From Pseudotabrizicola alkalilacus (GTDB lineage: Bacteria; Pseudomonadota; Alphaproteobacteria; Rhodobacterales; Rhodobacteraceae): a stretch of DNA of 64,000 bases. Below the pieces are notes generated by a model. The model saw only the letters and a list, made by a program, of their open reading frames with translations, was not told where the DNA came from and did no database searches. Of this stretch, positions 53,530-62,959 are shown one piece after another. Where the stretch lies: contig NZ_QWEY01000009.1 of assembly GCF_003443995.1 (NCBI RefSeq), positions 62,001-126,000 of the forward strand, written 5' to 3'. The stretch's first letter is position 1. Each line of letters begins with the position of its first letter. A program made the position numbers and the translations under genes.

Positions 53530-54151
53530 CGCAGACTTACTGTCGGCGTTGCGCGGCATCGCGCCTGATTGCGCGGGGGTAGGCTGGTCCGACCCGTGTG
53601 CCGTGTATCCGCTGATGCCGGGCGAGGTTTTGCCGGGGGCGGTGCCCGCACGGCTGCGGGAGTTCGCGGCAGGGCGTTTTGCGGCGCGGATGGCGATGGC
53701 GGCGATTGGCAATCCGGCGCAGGCAATCCCGCAGGGCGCGGATCGTGCGCCGGTCTGGCCGGTGGGCTTGGTAGGGTCGATCACCCACACTCGGGCCGCC
53801 TGTCTTGCTATGGTGATTCCCGCAGCCACCAGCCGGGGGATCGGTATTGATCTGGAAGCGGATACCCCGCTGGAGCCGGATCTGTGGGAGGCGATCCTGC
53901 GGCCCGAGGAACGGGCGGGAATGACCGGGGCGCAGGCCAAGGCGGTGTTCTGCGCCAAAGAGGCAGCGTACAAGGCCCAATATGCGATCAGCCGTACCCT
54001 GTATGGCTTTGACGCGATGCGGGTTGAGATGCAGGACGATCACTTTTCAGCGGTCTTCGTGCACTCGGTGCCGCCCTTTGCCAGTGGGGACCGGATTGCC
54101 GGGAGAATCGTCCGGGCGGGAGGCCATGTGCTGACGCTGGCGCAGCTCTGA
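53522..54151 (+). CDS. 4'-phosphopantetheinyl transferase (EntD type)
   Basis: The 209-residue enzyme moves phosphopantetheine from CoA to carrier serines. EntD-type landmarks are VGSITHTRA, GIGIDLEAD with metal-binding Asp/Glu, and VFCAKEAAYKAQY. The ATG at 53522 overlaps the synthetase end by 8 bases, so they are translated together; the longer frame from 53177 is the synthetase in another phase. It must activate Ser1421 of the synthetase and Ser1787 of the PKS. Confidence 0.92.
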   Translation: MPDADLLSALRGIAPDCAGVGWSDPCAVYPLMPGEVLPGAVPARLREFAAGRFAARMAMAAIGNPAQAIPQGADRAPVWPVGLVGSITHTRAACLAMVIPAATSRGIGIDLEADTPLEPDLWEAILRPEERAGMTGAQAKAVFCAKEAAYKAQYAISRTLYGFDAMRVEMQDDHFSAVFVHSVPPFASGDRIAGRIVRAGGHVLTLAQL

Positions 54152-54254
54152 TGCTGCATTGCAGCGACGAATTGTCGCGACAGGCGCACAATTTGCGCTA
54201 TCCTGCCCAAAACTGCATGTCCGGAGGAGGGGGTGCGGTCTTTGGGAGGATTAT

Positions 54255-54464
54255 ATGAGCAAACTTGTCGCATTGGCCTGTGTGATCAGCTGGTCGGGGT
54301 TCTGGGCCTTTGGCTATCTGGCTCTGTCGGCGGATATTCAGGATCAGAACCAGATTCTTGTGGCCAGCCTGTTGGCCGCACTGGGCTTTGTCAGCGGGGT
54401 TTTTGCCTATATCAAGCTGGCCCGTGACAAGCCGGAGACGTACACTCGCGCCCGGCACGGCTAA
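54255..54464 (+). CDS. Small two-pass membrane protein
   Basis: The 69-residue protein starts MSKLVALACVISWSGFWAFGYLALS and has a second segment (ILVASLLAALGFVSGVFAYIKLA), ending in a charged tail. GGGAGGA lies 6 bases before the ATG at 54255. It has no known family to my knowledge and is conserved in character with small Rhodobacterales membrane proteins. Confidence 0.65.
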   Translation: MSKLVALACVISWSGFWAFGYLALSADIQDQNQILVASLLAALGFVSGVFAYIKLARDKPETYTRARHG

Positions 54465-54524
54465 ACCGGGGCGAAACGCCGCTTTGCTCTTGTTCGATGG
54501 CATGGTCCGACTTACCTCTGGACC

Positions 54525-55319
54525 ATGAAGCACCTCATCCCCTTTTTGCCAAAACATCCCCTCGTGCCTGTCATCCGCCTGCAAGGCGCGATTGGCACCG
54601 GGGCACGCAGCCTGTCAGATCAGGCCTTGGCCCCGTTGTTCGAGCGGGCGTTTTCCCGTGGCAAACCGGCGGCGGTGGCGCTGGTCATCAACTCCCCCGG
54701 TGGGTCGCCGGTGCAATCGTCGCTGATTGCTTCGCGGATCCGGCGGCTGTCGGACGAGAAAAAGGTGCCGGTGCACTGTTTTGTCGAGGATATCGCGGCA
54801 TCGGGTGGCTATTGGCTGGCAACAGCGGCGGATCAGATCTGGGTGGACGAGTCGTCTCTGGTGGGGTCTATCGGCGTGATCTATGCCAGCTTTGGCCTTC
54901 ATGAGCTGATGCAGAAAAACGGGGTGGAACGCCGGGTGCATACTGCGGGCCGCTCCAAGTCTTTCGCCGACCCGTTCAAACCCGAACGCCCCGAGGATGT
55001 CGAGCGTATCAACAATATGCTGGCCCCGCTGCACGAGAACTTCATCGCTCAGGTCAAGGCGCGGCGCGGGGCGCGGCTGAAGCCGGATGCCGATCTGTTC
55101 AACGCCGATATCTGGGTGGGCCGCGCCAGTGCAGAAAACGGGCTGACCGATGGCGTGGCTCATCTGGTGCCCAAGATGAAAGAGCTGTTCGGCGACAAGG
55201 TGCGGCTGGTGCCTTACGGCATTCGCCGTGGTCTCTTGCAGCGCTTTGGTCTGACGATGAGTGATACGGTGATGGCATCGGTCGAGGAGCGCGCGCTTTG
55301 GGCGCGCTACGGGCTGTAG
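54525..55319 (+). CDS. S49 family peptidase (SppA/SohB-like)
   Basis: The 264-residue serine protease uses a Ser-Lys dyad: Ser93 in DIAASGGYW and Lys145 in AGRSKSFADPFKP. The substrate loop VALVINSPGGSPVQSSLIASRI is typical. There is no signal peptide or membrane anchor, unlike most signal-peptide peptidases, so it may be membrane-attached through partners. The next gene, a small membrane protein, begins on the base after the stop. Confidence 0.92.
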   Translation: MKHLIPFLPKHPLVPVIRLQGAIGTGARSLSDQALAPLFERAFSRGKPAAVALVINSPGGSPVQSSLIASRIRRLSDEKKVPVHCFVEDIAASGGYWLATAADQIWVDESSLVGSIGVIYASFGLHELMQKNGVERRVHTAGRSKSFADPFKPERPEDVERINNMLAPLHENFIAQVKARRGARLKPDADLFNADIWVGRASAENGLTDGVAHLVPKMKELFGDKVRLVPYGIRRGLLQRFGLTMSDTVMASVEERALWARYGL

Positions 55320-55502
55320 ATGCTGTTCAAGATCATCCTGATCTTTCTGCTGGCCATGGTGCTGGTCGGCATGGTGGGCAAGCTGGTGTTTCCGTCGGCG
55401 ATTGACCGGATGAAAAGCAAGGCGCTGGGTCGCGGGCCTGTGTGCCGGGCCTGTGGGCGCTATATCATCGGCAAAAGCTGTGATTGCGGGAAAAAGGGCT
55501 GA
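55320..55502 (+). CDS. Small membrane protein with C-terminal zinc-ribbon-like tail
   Basis: A 60-residue protein starts with one membrane segment (MLFKIILIFLLAMVLVGMVG) and ends with four cysteines in CRACGRYIIGKSCDC, a likely zinc site. It directly follows the S49 peptidase and precedes the SDR gene by 3 bases. A role as an anchor or adaptor of the S49 peptidase is possible; that is inference. Confidence 0.75.
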   Translation: MLFKIILIFLLAMVLVGMVGKLVFPSAIDRMKSKALGRGPVCRACGRYIIGKSCDCGKKG

Positions 55503-55505
55503 GAC

Positions 55506-56279
55506 ATGGCGGCATTGGTGACTGGGGCAGGTAAGCGGCTTGGCCGCGCTATGGCGCTGTATCTGGCTGGGCGTGGGCATGATGTGGCAGTGCATTACGC
55601 CTCGTCAGCGGATGAGGCGGCGGCGGTAGTGGCCGAGATCGAGGCGATGGGGCGCCGCGCCGTGGCGGTGCAGGCCGAACTGCTGGATGAGGCGCAGGTA
55701 GAGACGCTGGTGATGCGTGCAGCGGCGGCTTTGGGGCCGCTGACCGTGCTGGTCAACAATGCTTCGATCTTTGAATATGACACGGTGCAGAGCGGCACGC
55801 GCACCAGCTGGGACCGCGCGATCGAGAGCAACCTGCGCGCGCCATTCGTGCTGACGCAGGGGTTTGCCGCGCAATGCCCGCCTGCGGTAAGCGATGAAAA
55901 TGGCGAGCCGGTGGCGCAGGGGCTGGTGGTCAATATGATCGACCAGAGGGTGCTGAAACTGACGCCGGAGTTTGCCAGCTATACCATTGCCAAGATGGGG
56001 CTCTGGGCGCTGACGCGGACAGCGGCGCAGGGTCTTGCACCGCATGTGCGGGTCAATGGCATCGGGCCGGGGCCAACCCTGCAGGGCGCGCGACAGTCGG
56101 ATGGCCATTTTGCCCGGCAGCGCGCGGCGACGGTTCTGGCGCGTGGCGCGCACCCGGCAGATGTGACGGCGGCGCTGGGATTTTTCCTCGATTCCCCCGC
56201 TGTGACGGGCCAGATGATCGCCGTGGATGGCGGCCAGCATCTGGGCTGGAAAACCCCCGATGTGGTGGGTGTCGAATGA
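55506..56279 (+). CDS. SDR oxidoreductase, pteridine-reductase-like (FolM/PTR1 type)
   Basis: The 257-residue protein has the TGAGKRLG cofactor motif (6-13) close to the TGxxKRLG form of pteridine reductases. The catalytic Tyr159 and Lys163 lie in SYTIAK. The usual SDR serine 13 residues before the Tyr is Asp146 (NMIDQ), as in PTR1 and FolM. This supports NADPH-dependent reduction of dihydropterins or dihydrofolate. It ends with DGGQHLGW. It shares an operon with the peptidase genes; uvrC follows after a separate control region. Confidence 0.88.
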   Translation: MAALVTGAGKRLGRAMALYLAGRGHDVAVHYASSADEAAAVVAEIEAMGRRAVAVQAELLDEAQVETLVMRAAAALGPLTVLVNNASIFEYDTVQSGTRTSWDRAIESNLRAPFVLTQGFAAQCPPAVSDENGEPVAQGLVVNMIDQRVLKLTPEFASYTIAKMGLWALTRTAAQGLAPHVRVNGIGPGPTLQGARQSDGHFARQRAATVLARGAHPADVTAALGFFLDSPAVTGQMIAVDGGQHLGWKTPDVVGVE

Positions 56280-56564
56280 CATTGACGCGCATACACCGGC
56301 AAGTTGTCCACTTTTCGCAAAGTATTCACACATGCGTTACACAAGCCTCTGATTTTGCATGGAATTACAGGGCTAACAAAAATATACCATTTATTTTCAA
56401 TGCGTTATGTTTATGCCTAAAAAACAGGCATCTTAACGAAATGGGCGAAAAACAAAGGAAATCCGCCGATCCGGAAAGTTTTTCCGCAGGGTTATCCACA
56501 GAAACGGTGGACTTCTTAACCCTTGCCCCCCGCGCCATATCATTGCAGCGATAAGGCAGAATCG
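56280..56564 (+). promoter_or_regulatory. AT-rich region with a DnaA box upstream of uvrC
   Basis: This stretch is far richer in A and T than its surroundings, especially 56375-56460. It holds a perfect DnaA box TTATCCACA at 56492-56500 and two weaker matches, TTGTCCACT (56304-56312) and GTATTCACA (56322-56330). A small hairpin ATGCCT/AGGCAT lies near 56413-56433. There is no gene. It must include the uvrC promoter and possibly a DnaA-responsive control site. Confidence 0.55.
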
Positions 56565-58475
56565 ATGACTCAGATCGAGGGTTTTTCAGAGGGGGGCGCG
56601 GTGACCGACGACAGCACAGAAACCGGGGCCGGACCGACCGGGCAGGCGGTGATTCACGGCTATCTGAAAACGCTTGATGCCTCGCCGGGCGTGTATCGCA
56701 TGCTCAACCCCAAGGGCGAAGTTCTGTATGTCGGCAAGGCGCGCAACCTCAAGGCGCGGGTATCGAATTATGCGCGCGGCGCCGGGCATTCGGCACGGAT
56801 CGCGCGGATGATCTTTGAAACCGCCAGCATGATGTTCCTGACCACCCGGACCGAGGTGGAGGCGCTGCTGCTGGAGCAGAACCTGATCAAGCAGCTGAAG
56901 CCGCGCTACAACGTGTTGATGCGGGACGACAAGAGTTTTCCCAACATCCTGATCTCCAAGACCCATGCCTATCCGCAATTGAAAAAGCACCGGGGGAAGA
57001 AGACCGAAAAAGGCGCGTACTTCGGCCCCTTTGCCTCTGCCGGTGCGGTGAACCGGACGCTGAACCAGTTGCAGAAGGTGTTCTTGTTGCGCAACTGCTC
57101 GGACGCGATGTTCGACTCCCGCACCCGCCCCTGCCTGCAATATCAGATCAAGCGCTGCGCCGCCCCCTGTGTGGGCAAGGTCAGTGCTGAGGGGTATGGC
57201 CAGCTGGTCGCCGATGCCGAGCGGTTCCTGCAGGGCAAAACGACGACCGTGCAGGCCAATCTGGCGGGCGAGATGGCGAAAGCCTCGGAGGAGATGGAGT
57301 TTGAGCGGGCAGCGGCGCTGCGCGATCGCATCCGCGCGCTGACGCAGGTGCAGCAGACCCAAGGCATCAACCCGCGTGGCGTGGCCGAGGCGGACATCGT
57401 GGCGCTGCATCTGGAGGGCGGGCAGGCCTGTGTGCAGGTGTTCTTCATCCGCGCCAACCAGTCGTGGGGGAACCGCGACTTCTATCCGCGCACCGGCGCG
57501 GGGGCGGAGGAGGCGGAAATTCTGACCGCGTTTCTGACCCAGTTCTATGACGACAAAGAGCCGCCCCGGCTGATCCTGCTGTCGCACGCCGTGGAGGATG
57601 AGGATCTGGTGGTGCAGGCGCTGTCAGACCGCGCCGGACGCAAGGTTGAACTGGCGGTGCCTTTGCGTGGTGAAAAGGCCGAACTGGTGGAAAACGCCAC
57701 CCGCAACGCGCGCGAAAGCCTTGCACGCAAGATGGCCGAGAGCAGCACGCAGAACAAACTGCTGGCCGGTCTGGCCGAGGCCTTCGATCTGGACGCACCG
57801 CCGCAGCGGATCGAGATCTATGACAACGCGCATATCCAGGGGTCTGATGCTGTCGGCGGCATGGTGGTGGCCGGGCCGGAGGGGTTCGTCAAATCGCAGT
57901 ACCGTAAGTTCAACATCAAATCGGCAGCCGGGGCCAACTCCGACGACTTCGGCATGATGAAAGAGGTGCTGACCCGGCGGTTCGAGCGGTTGATCAAGGA
58001 AGACCCGGAGCGGAAGTCGGATATGTGGCCCGACCTGTTGCTGATCGACGGCGGCGCGGGGCAGATTTCGGCTGTGGGCTCAATTCTGGCCGAGTTGGGG
58101 GTCGAGGACGTGCCGTTTGTCGGCGTGGCCAAAGGCATCGACCGCGATCAGGGCAAGGAAGAGTTCTACCGCATGGGCGAGCGGCCCTTTGCCCTGCAAC
58201 GCAACGACCCGGTGTTGTATTTCGTGCAGCGCCTGCGCGACGAGGCACACCGCTGGGCCAATGGCGCCCATGTGGCCAAGCGCGCCAAGCAGGTGGGGGT
58301 GACGCCGCTGGATGACATTCCCGGCGTGGGGGCCACGCGCAAACGGGCGCTCTTGGCGCATTTCGGCAGCGCAAAGGCAGTGTCGCGGGCGGGCCTGTCT
58401 GATCTGACGGCGGTGGACGGCATTTCCGAAGCGATGGCGCAGGTGATCTACGACTATTTCAACGTGCGGGGCTGA
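56565..58475 (+). CDS. uvrC: Excinuclease ABC subunit C
   Basis: The 636-residue nuclease makes both cuts in nucleotide excision repair. It has a GIY-YIG domain ([31 protein letters not shown], about 40-120), a UVR/UvrB-binding motif ([27 protein letters not shown]) and a cysteine cluster ([15 protein letters not shown]). An RNase H-like nuclease with [17 protein letters not shown] and [11 protein letters not shown] follows, then C-terminal helix-hairpin-helix repeats ([40 protein letters not shown]). The ATG at 56565 is the first after the control region. Its end overlaps the converging YcaQ-like gene by 17 bases. Confidence 0.96.
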   Translation: MTQIEGFSEGGAVTDDSTETGAGPTGQAVIHGYLKTLDASPGVYRMLNPKGEVLYVGKARNLKARVSNYARGAGHSARIARMIFETASMMFLTTRTEVEALLLEQNLIKQLKPRYNVLMRDDKSFPNILISKTHAYPQLKKHRGKKTEKGAYFGPFASAGAVNRTLNQLQKVFLLRNCSDAMFDSRTRPCLQYQIKRCAAPCVGKVSAEGYGQLVADAERFLQGKTTTVQANLAGEMAKASEEMEFERAAALRDRIRALTQVQQTQGINPRGVAEADIVALHLEGGQACVQVFFIRANQSWGNRDFYPRTGAGAEEAEILTAFLTQFYDDKEPPRLILLSHAVEDEDLVVQALSDRAGRKVELAVPLRGEKAELVENATRNARESLARKMAESSTQNKLLAGLAEAFDLDAPPQRIEIYDNAHIQGSDAVGGMVVAGPEGFVKSQYRKFNIKSAAGANSDDFGMMKEVLTRRFERLIKEDPERKSDMWPDLLLIDGGAGQISAVGSILAELGVEDVPFVGVAKGIDRDQGKEEFYRMGERPFALQRNDPVLYFVQRLRDEAHRWANGAHVAKRAKQVGVTPLDDIPGVGATRKRALLAHFGSAKAVSRAGLSDLTAVDGISEAMAQVIYDYFNVRG

Positions 58476-59670
58476 GCGGCGCGCGCTGCCAGTCGGCGGC
58501 ATAGTCGCAAGCGGCGCAGTTTGCGAACTGCGCTAGTCGGTCCAGCTCGCGGGCGAGTCTGGCGTGGCGGGCCTTGATGTGGCGGATGCCCGGTTCGGGC
58601 CAGAACGCGCGGATGCGCAGGGTTGCGCAGGTTCTGTCCGCCTTGGCGTCGATGCGACCGATCAGCTGGGTGCCCTCTAGCACGGGAAAGACGTAATAGC
58701 CGTATTGGCGCTTTGCCTCGGGCACGAACACCTCGATCCGGTAGTGAAAGCCGAACAGCCGCTCGATCCGGGCGCGGTCGCGCAGGGCGGGGTCAAACGG
58801 CGACAGGATGCGCAGCCCGGTGGGGGCCTCGGGCAGGGCCTGCACCCGCGCGGCCAGATCGGGGCGGGCAAGCGCGGGGCGCAGGCTGCCGTCGGCCTGT
58901 TCCACGGTGATGCGGATCAGGCGACCGGCAGAGATTTCGCCTCGCGCCCAGTCCTGCACCGCCGGCTTGTCGACGGCATGCCAGTAGCGGGCGATTTCCG
59001 TCTCGTCGGCAAAACCGAGGTTGGCAAGCGCAGTGCTGCAGGCCCAGTCGCAGTGTTCTTCCGGCGAGGTTTCGGCGCGGCGGAATTCGACAGGGATGAC
59101 GTTTTCGGTCAGGTCATAAACCTTGCGGAACGCATCGCGGCGGGTGACGGAAATCTGCCCGGTGCGCCAGAGCCATTCCAGCGCGGTTTTCGACGGGTGC
59201 CAGTCCCACCAGCCGCCTTTGCCGCGCGCCTCGCCCTCACCCACATCGGCGCTGCTGACCGGGCCATGCGCGGCGATGCGGTTCAGGATGGTGTCAAACT
59301 GCGCCTCATACCCGTCCCGGAACCAGCGCTGCCAGTTGGCATGCAGCCGGGTCGCGTCGCGGGCAAAGCGGTGCTTCCATTGCGGGAACAGGGCCATGGG
59401 GACGATCGAGGCGTCATGCGTCCAATGCTCGAACAGCGCGCGCTTTTGCTCCAGCAGCGGTTTGAGTGCCGGGGGGCGATAGCTGTGACGGCGCGCCCAG
59501 AGGATCATGTGATGCGCGCGTTCAACCGTGGTGATGCTGTCGACCTGCACAAAACCGATGCGGTCAATCAGCGCCGACAGGTCAGCGCCCTTGGCCGGGC
59601 CATGGCGTGGCTCGGTCAGGGCGTGGTGGTGCAGGAACAGGTGGCGGGCGGTGAGGTTTGGCAGGTGCAT
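58459..59670 (-). CDS. YcaQ-like winged-helix DNA glycosylase
   Basis: The 403-residue protein belongs to the crosslink-repair glycosylase family YcaQ/AlkX (HTH_42). The catalytic QxD is seen in [16 protein letters not shown]. Other family parts are [40 protein letters not shown] and [45 protein letters not shown]. The ATG at 59670 is preferred; 12 earlier codons are unconserved. It converges with uvrC and overlaps its stop, placing two DNA repair genes tail to tail. Confidence 0.9.
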   Translation of the reverse strand: MHLPNLTARHLFLHHHALTEPRHGPAKGADLSALIDRIGFVQVDSITTVERAHHMILWARRHSYRPPALKPLLEQKRALFEHWTHDASIVPMALFPQWKHRFARDATRLHANWQRWFRDGYEAQFDTILNRIAAHGPVSSADVGEGEARGKGGWWDWHPSKTALEWLWRTGQISVTRRDAFRKVYDLTENVIPVEFRRAETSPEEHCDWACSTALANLGFADETEIARYWHAVDKPAVQDWARGEISAGRLIRITVEQADGSLRPALARPDLAARVQALPEAPTGLRILSPFDPALRDRARIERLFGFHYRIEVFVPEAKRQYGYYVFPVLEGTQLIGRIDAKADRTCATLRIRAFWPEPGIRHIKARHARLARELDRLAQFANCAACDYAADWQRAPLSPAR

Positions 59671-59721
59671 GGCGTCAGTGGGACCGCGCCATGCCGGAAA
59701 GGTCAAGAGCTTTGGACAGGC

Positions 59722-60768
59722 TCAGGCCGCTTGTGCCAACCGGACCTGACGCGCCTCGCGGAAGGTGATCAGACGCCGCCCCGCCTCATCCCACAGGTGC
59801 AGCCGGGCGCAGGACAGGCTTTCGCGCAGGGTCAGCACCTGTGCTTCGGCCAGCGCGGGATAGTCGCGCAGGATTTCGGACAGGCGGTAGAATGGAATGC
59901 GGCTGTACAGGTGATGCACATGGTGGATGCCGATATTCGCGGTCATCCAGCGCAGGGGCTGCGGCAGTTTGTAATGCGAGCTGCCCAAAAGCGCCGCATC
60001 ATGCATCTGCCAGTCGGCTTCTTGATCCCAGTAGGTGTCTTCAAACTGGTGCTGCACAAAGAACAACCAGACGCCGATGGTTGCGGCAGAGATCACCGTG
60101 GGCAGGAAGATCAGCACCGGCACTTGCCAGCCGCCCAGCAGGAACAGGCCGGTCAGCAGCGCCGCGAGCACCAGATTGGTGCCCATGGCCGACAGCCAGT
60201 AGCGCCATCCGGCTGTCATCAGGCCCAGCGGCAAACGGTATTCCAGAATGAACAGATAGGCCGGGCCGATGCCGAACATGACAACCGGGTGGCGATAGGC
60301 GCGGTACATCAGCCGACCAATCCAGCTGCGCTGATGATACTCCTCCACCGTGAGGGTCATCACATCGCCGATGCCGCGCCGATCAAGGTTGCCGGCATGG
60401 GCATGGTGGATCGAATGTGTGCGTTTCCACACGGTATAGGGCGTCAGGGTCAGCACGCCGATGGCGCGGCCCACCCAGTCATTCACATCGCGGTTGGCAA
60501 AAAACGACTGATGCCCGCAATCGTGCTGGATCAGGAACAACCGTACCAGCCAGAACCCGTTGAGCACGGCAATCGCCAACGCCAGCCAGGGGCTGACCGA
60601 CAGCGCCACCCAGGCCAGCGCCCAGAAGGCGAGAAAGCCCGCCATGGTCACCGCCAGCTCAAACAGCGAACGTGGGGTCGAGGGGTCACGGTATTTGGCC
60701 AGCAAGGGCACCCATTTTCTGGCGCTTGCCTCTTGGGCTTTCGCCAGATCGTTCTGCATCATCGTCAT
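59722..60768 (-). CDS. Membrane fatty acid desaturase family protein
   Basis: The 348-residue di-iron enzyme has three histidine boxes: HDCGH (about 83-87), HSIHHAH (about 118-124) and HHVHH (about 285-289). About five hydrophobic segments surround them. It introduces a double bond or hydroxyl into a lipid chain. It lies alone between the YcaQ-like gene and rlmN; the substrate is unknown. Confidence 0.92.
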   Translation of the reverse strand: MTMMQNDLAKAQEASARKWVPLLAKYRDPSTPRSLFELAVTMAGFLAFWALAWVALSVSPWLALAIAVLNGFWLVRLFLIQHDCGHQSFFANRDVNDWVGRAIGVLTLTPYTVWKRTHSIHHAHAGNLDRRGIGDVMTLTVEEYHQRSWIGRLMYRAYRHPVVMFGIGPAYLFILEYRLPLGLMTAGWRYWLSAMGTNLVLAALLTGLFLLGGWQVPVLIFLPTVISAATIGVWLFFVQHQFEDTYWDQEADWQMHDAALLGSSHYKLPQPLRWMTANIGIHHVHHLYSRIPFYRLSEILRDYPALAEAQVLTLRESLSCARLHLWDEAGRRLITFREARQVRLAQAA

Positions 60769-60912
60769 TCAGGGGCCTTTGCGGCTTTTCGCTCTGCTGT
60801 TCCGGTGTGTGTGGACCGCAAAAAAGCGGTCCCAGACTGGTATGTCGGGTAACACAAATTAGCTACAGAAAATTGAACAAGACAGCGGACGCGGCAAAAT
60901 GCCCGACCAGCG
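60769..60912. other. Gap between desaturase and rlmN
   Basis: These 144 bases hold no gene and should contain the desaturase promoter and the rlmN transcript end. No clear hairpin terminator was seen. Confidence 0.35.
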
Positions 60913-62112
60913 TTACCCATGCGCAAGGCCCGCTTCGGCTGCGATGGCGCGCGAAGACTTGCGCGCACGTTCGGTGGCCGATTTGAGCTGGCCGCAGGCG
61001 GCCATGATATCCTCGCCGCGCGGGGTGCGGATCGGGCTGGCATAACCGGCCTGATAGATGATGTCGGCAAATGCGTGGATGCGGTTGCCGGACGACCGTT
61101 TGTAGGGCGCGCCGGGCCATTCGTTGAACGGGATCAGGTTGACCTTGGCCGGGATGCCGCGCAACAGCTCGACCAGACGATGCGCGTCTTCCTTGGTGTC
61201 GTTCACCCCGTCGAGCATCACATATTCAAACGTGATCCGCTCCGAATTCGACAGGCCGGGATAGGCGCGCAGCGCATCCAGCAGGGTCGCGATGTTCCAG
61301 CGCTTGTTGATCGGCACCAGCTGGTCGCGCACCTCATCAGTGGTGGCGTGAAACGACACCGCCAGCAGGCAGCCGATTTCGGTCGCGGTGCGGGCAATCT
61401 CCGGCACCACGCCACTGGTCGACAGGGTGATGCGGCGGCGGCCAAGGGCAATGCCCTCGTTATCCATCACCACTTTCATCGCGTCACGGACGTTTTCAAA
61501 ATTATACAGCGGCTCGCCCATGCCCATCAGAACGATATTGCTGATCAGCCGGGTCTCATCCTTTGGCGCGCCCTGCACCGGCCATTCGCCCAGATCGTCA
61601 CGGGCCAGCATGACCTGCCCGACAATCTCGCCCGCCGTCAGGTTGCGGACCAGTTTCTGGGTGCCGGTGTGGCAGAACGAACAGGTGAGCGTGCAGCCGA
61701 CCTGAGATGAGATGCACAGTGTGCCACGGTCGGTTTCAGGGATATAGACCACCTCAACCTCGTGCCCGCCGGCGATGCGCACCAGATACTTGCGGGTGCC
61801 GTCTTCGGAAATCTGCCGGGTCACCACCTGCGGCAGCTCGATCACGAAATGATCGGACAGCAGGGTGCGGTAGTCCTTGGCCAGATTGGTCATGGCCGCA
61901 AAGTCGCGCACACCCCAGTGATAGACCCATTGCCAGATCTGCCCCAGCCGCATCTTGGCCTGTTTTTCCGGCGTGCCAGCCGCGATCAGCGCCTCGCGCA
62001 ACTGGTCGCGGGTCAGGCCGACGATATTGGTCAGCCCCCCTTCGGCCAGCTTGCGCGGCAGGGTCAGCACATCCTGAGTGATCGGGGCGGTCGGGGTCAT
62101 CGGCGTATCCAT
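60913..62112 (-). CDS. rlmN: 23S rRNA/tRNA (adenine-C2)-methyltransferase RlmN
   Basis: The 399-residue radical SAM enzyme methylates A2503 of 23S rRNA and A37 of some tRNAs. The cluster motif CSFCHTGTQ, preceded by GCTLT (CxxxCxxC), is intact. [16 protein letters not shown]-type [30 protein letters not shown] and [18 protein letters not shown] are typical. The C-terminal cysteine [16 protein letters not shown] is the catalytic partner. The ATG at 62112 is chosen; an ATG four codons on is also possible. Confidence 0.96.
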   Translation of the reverse strand: MDTPMTPTAPITQDVLTLPRKLAEGGLTNIVGLTRDQLREALIAAGTPEKQAKMRLGQIWQWVYHWGVRDFAAMTNLAKDYRTLLSDHFVIELPQVVTRQISEDGTRKYLVRIAGGHEVEVVYIPETDRGTLCISSQVGCTLTCSFCHTGTQKLVRNLTAGEIVGQVMLARDDLGEWPVQGAPKDETRLISNIVLMGMGEPLYNFENVRDAMKVVMDNEGIALGRRRITLSTSGVVPEIARTATEIGCLLAVSFHATTDEVRDQLVPINKRWNIATLLDALRAYPGLSNSERITFEYVMLDGVNDTKEDAHRLVELLRGIPAKVNLIPFNEWPGAPYKRSSGNRIHAFADIIYQAGYASPIRTPRGEDIMAACGQLKSATERARKSSRAIAAEAGLAHG

Positions 62113-62210
62113 TGGCGGGGTAAGGCACTCATATAGGGGATTCGATGCCAAAACGGAACCGGGCAAACGAAACCGTGCGAATCAAAGCATCGGAGCACAG
62201 TAGCGGGAAA

Positions 62211-62239
62211 TGCAAAACGCCCCGGAGGGTCCGGGGCGC
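62211..62239 (-). terminator. Terminator of the IalB-family gene
   Basis: CGCCCCGGA and TCCGGGGCG pair over nine bases with a GGG loop. The reverse strand ends in TTTTGCA. Confidence 0.85.
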
Positions 62240-62262
62240 CGTGTCGTGCCTGTGCCGCGCGC

Positions 62263-62787
62263 TTATTTGCAGCGGGTTTCAGCCTCTTGCATAGCAGCGG
62301 TAAAGCCGCGCAGGCTGAAGGTATCCTTGGTCTGGGTGCCCCGGCCCGAGGCTGCGGTCAGCACCGCCGTCGCGCCCCGTTTCATCGCGGTCAGCAGCGC
62401 GGCATCTGCCTCGGCACTGGCGGGCCAGGCCCATTCGCCATCGGCAAACAGATCATAGCTTTGACCGTCAATCTCGACCTTGACGGTCGATCCGTTGGCA
62501 AAGGGGTAGCCGCCGGTAAATGACACCTCGCCCCGCGCACCTGCGCCGGGCCGGAAGGTGACGAACAACAGGATATCGCCCCGACGCACCGAAACCGGCT
62601 GGCCGTCACGGCTGTTCACGGTTTCCTTTGGGCTGGACACGCCCCAGCATTCCTTGGGGCTTTCTTCGGTGAAGACGCTCCAATCGGTCTTGGTGGCGAC
62701 GCGGTTGGTGGATTCCTGTGCAGTGGCAGACGATGCGGCCAAGGCCATGGCAACGCCAAGTGCGGTGCGCACGAAGATGGATGTCAT
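62263..62787 (-). CDS. Invasion-associated locus B (IalB) family protein
   Basis: The 174-residue secreted protein has a signal peptide (MTSIFVRTALGVAMALAASSATAQE). The IalB fold follows, with WSVFTEESPKECWGVSSPKETVNSRDG, LLFVTFRPGAGARGEVSFTGGYPF and a final Cys near the end (EAETRCK) that may pair with the Cys in KECWG. The name comes from Bartonella; in free-living bacteria the function is unknown. The ATG at 62787 has GGAGG upstream; earlier codons of the frame are not signal-like. Confidence 0.88.
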   Translation of the reverse strand: MTSIFVRTALGVAMALAASSATAQESTNRVATKTDWSVFTEESPKECWGVSSPKETVNSRDGQPVSVRRGDILLFVTFRPGAGARGEVSFTGGYPFANGSTVKVEIDGQSYDLFADGEWAWPASAEADAALLTAMKRGATAVLTAASGRGTQTKDTFSLRGFTAAMQEAETRCK

Positions 62788-62959
62788 AATATTACAGCCT
62801 CCAAGCTGTCCTTTGCCTCTGCCCGTCTGCCGCCGTCTTTGCATACGGCTTTTCTGTGGCATGGGGGCGTTCAACCCGATATCCCATCCATAACGCAAAA
62901 AGACCAATCCGCGAAAGCCCTATGGGCAACAAATCGCGCATCTGTGACGGGAGAACAGG

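Noticed and set aside
56280-56564. The region as the chromosomal replication origin
   Set aside because: Only one perfect DnaA box is present, and none of the usual origin neighbours (dnaA, parAB, gidAB, hemE) are in the window; kept only as a DnaA-site candidate.
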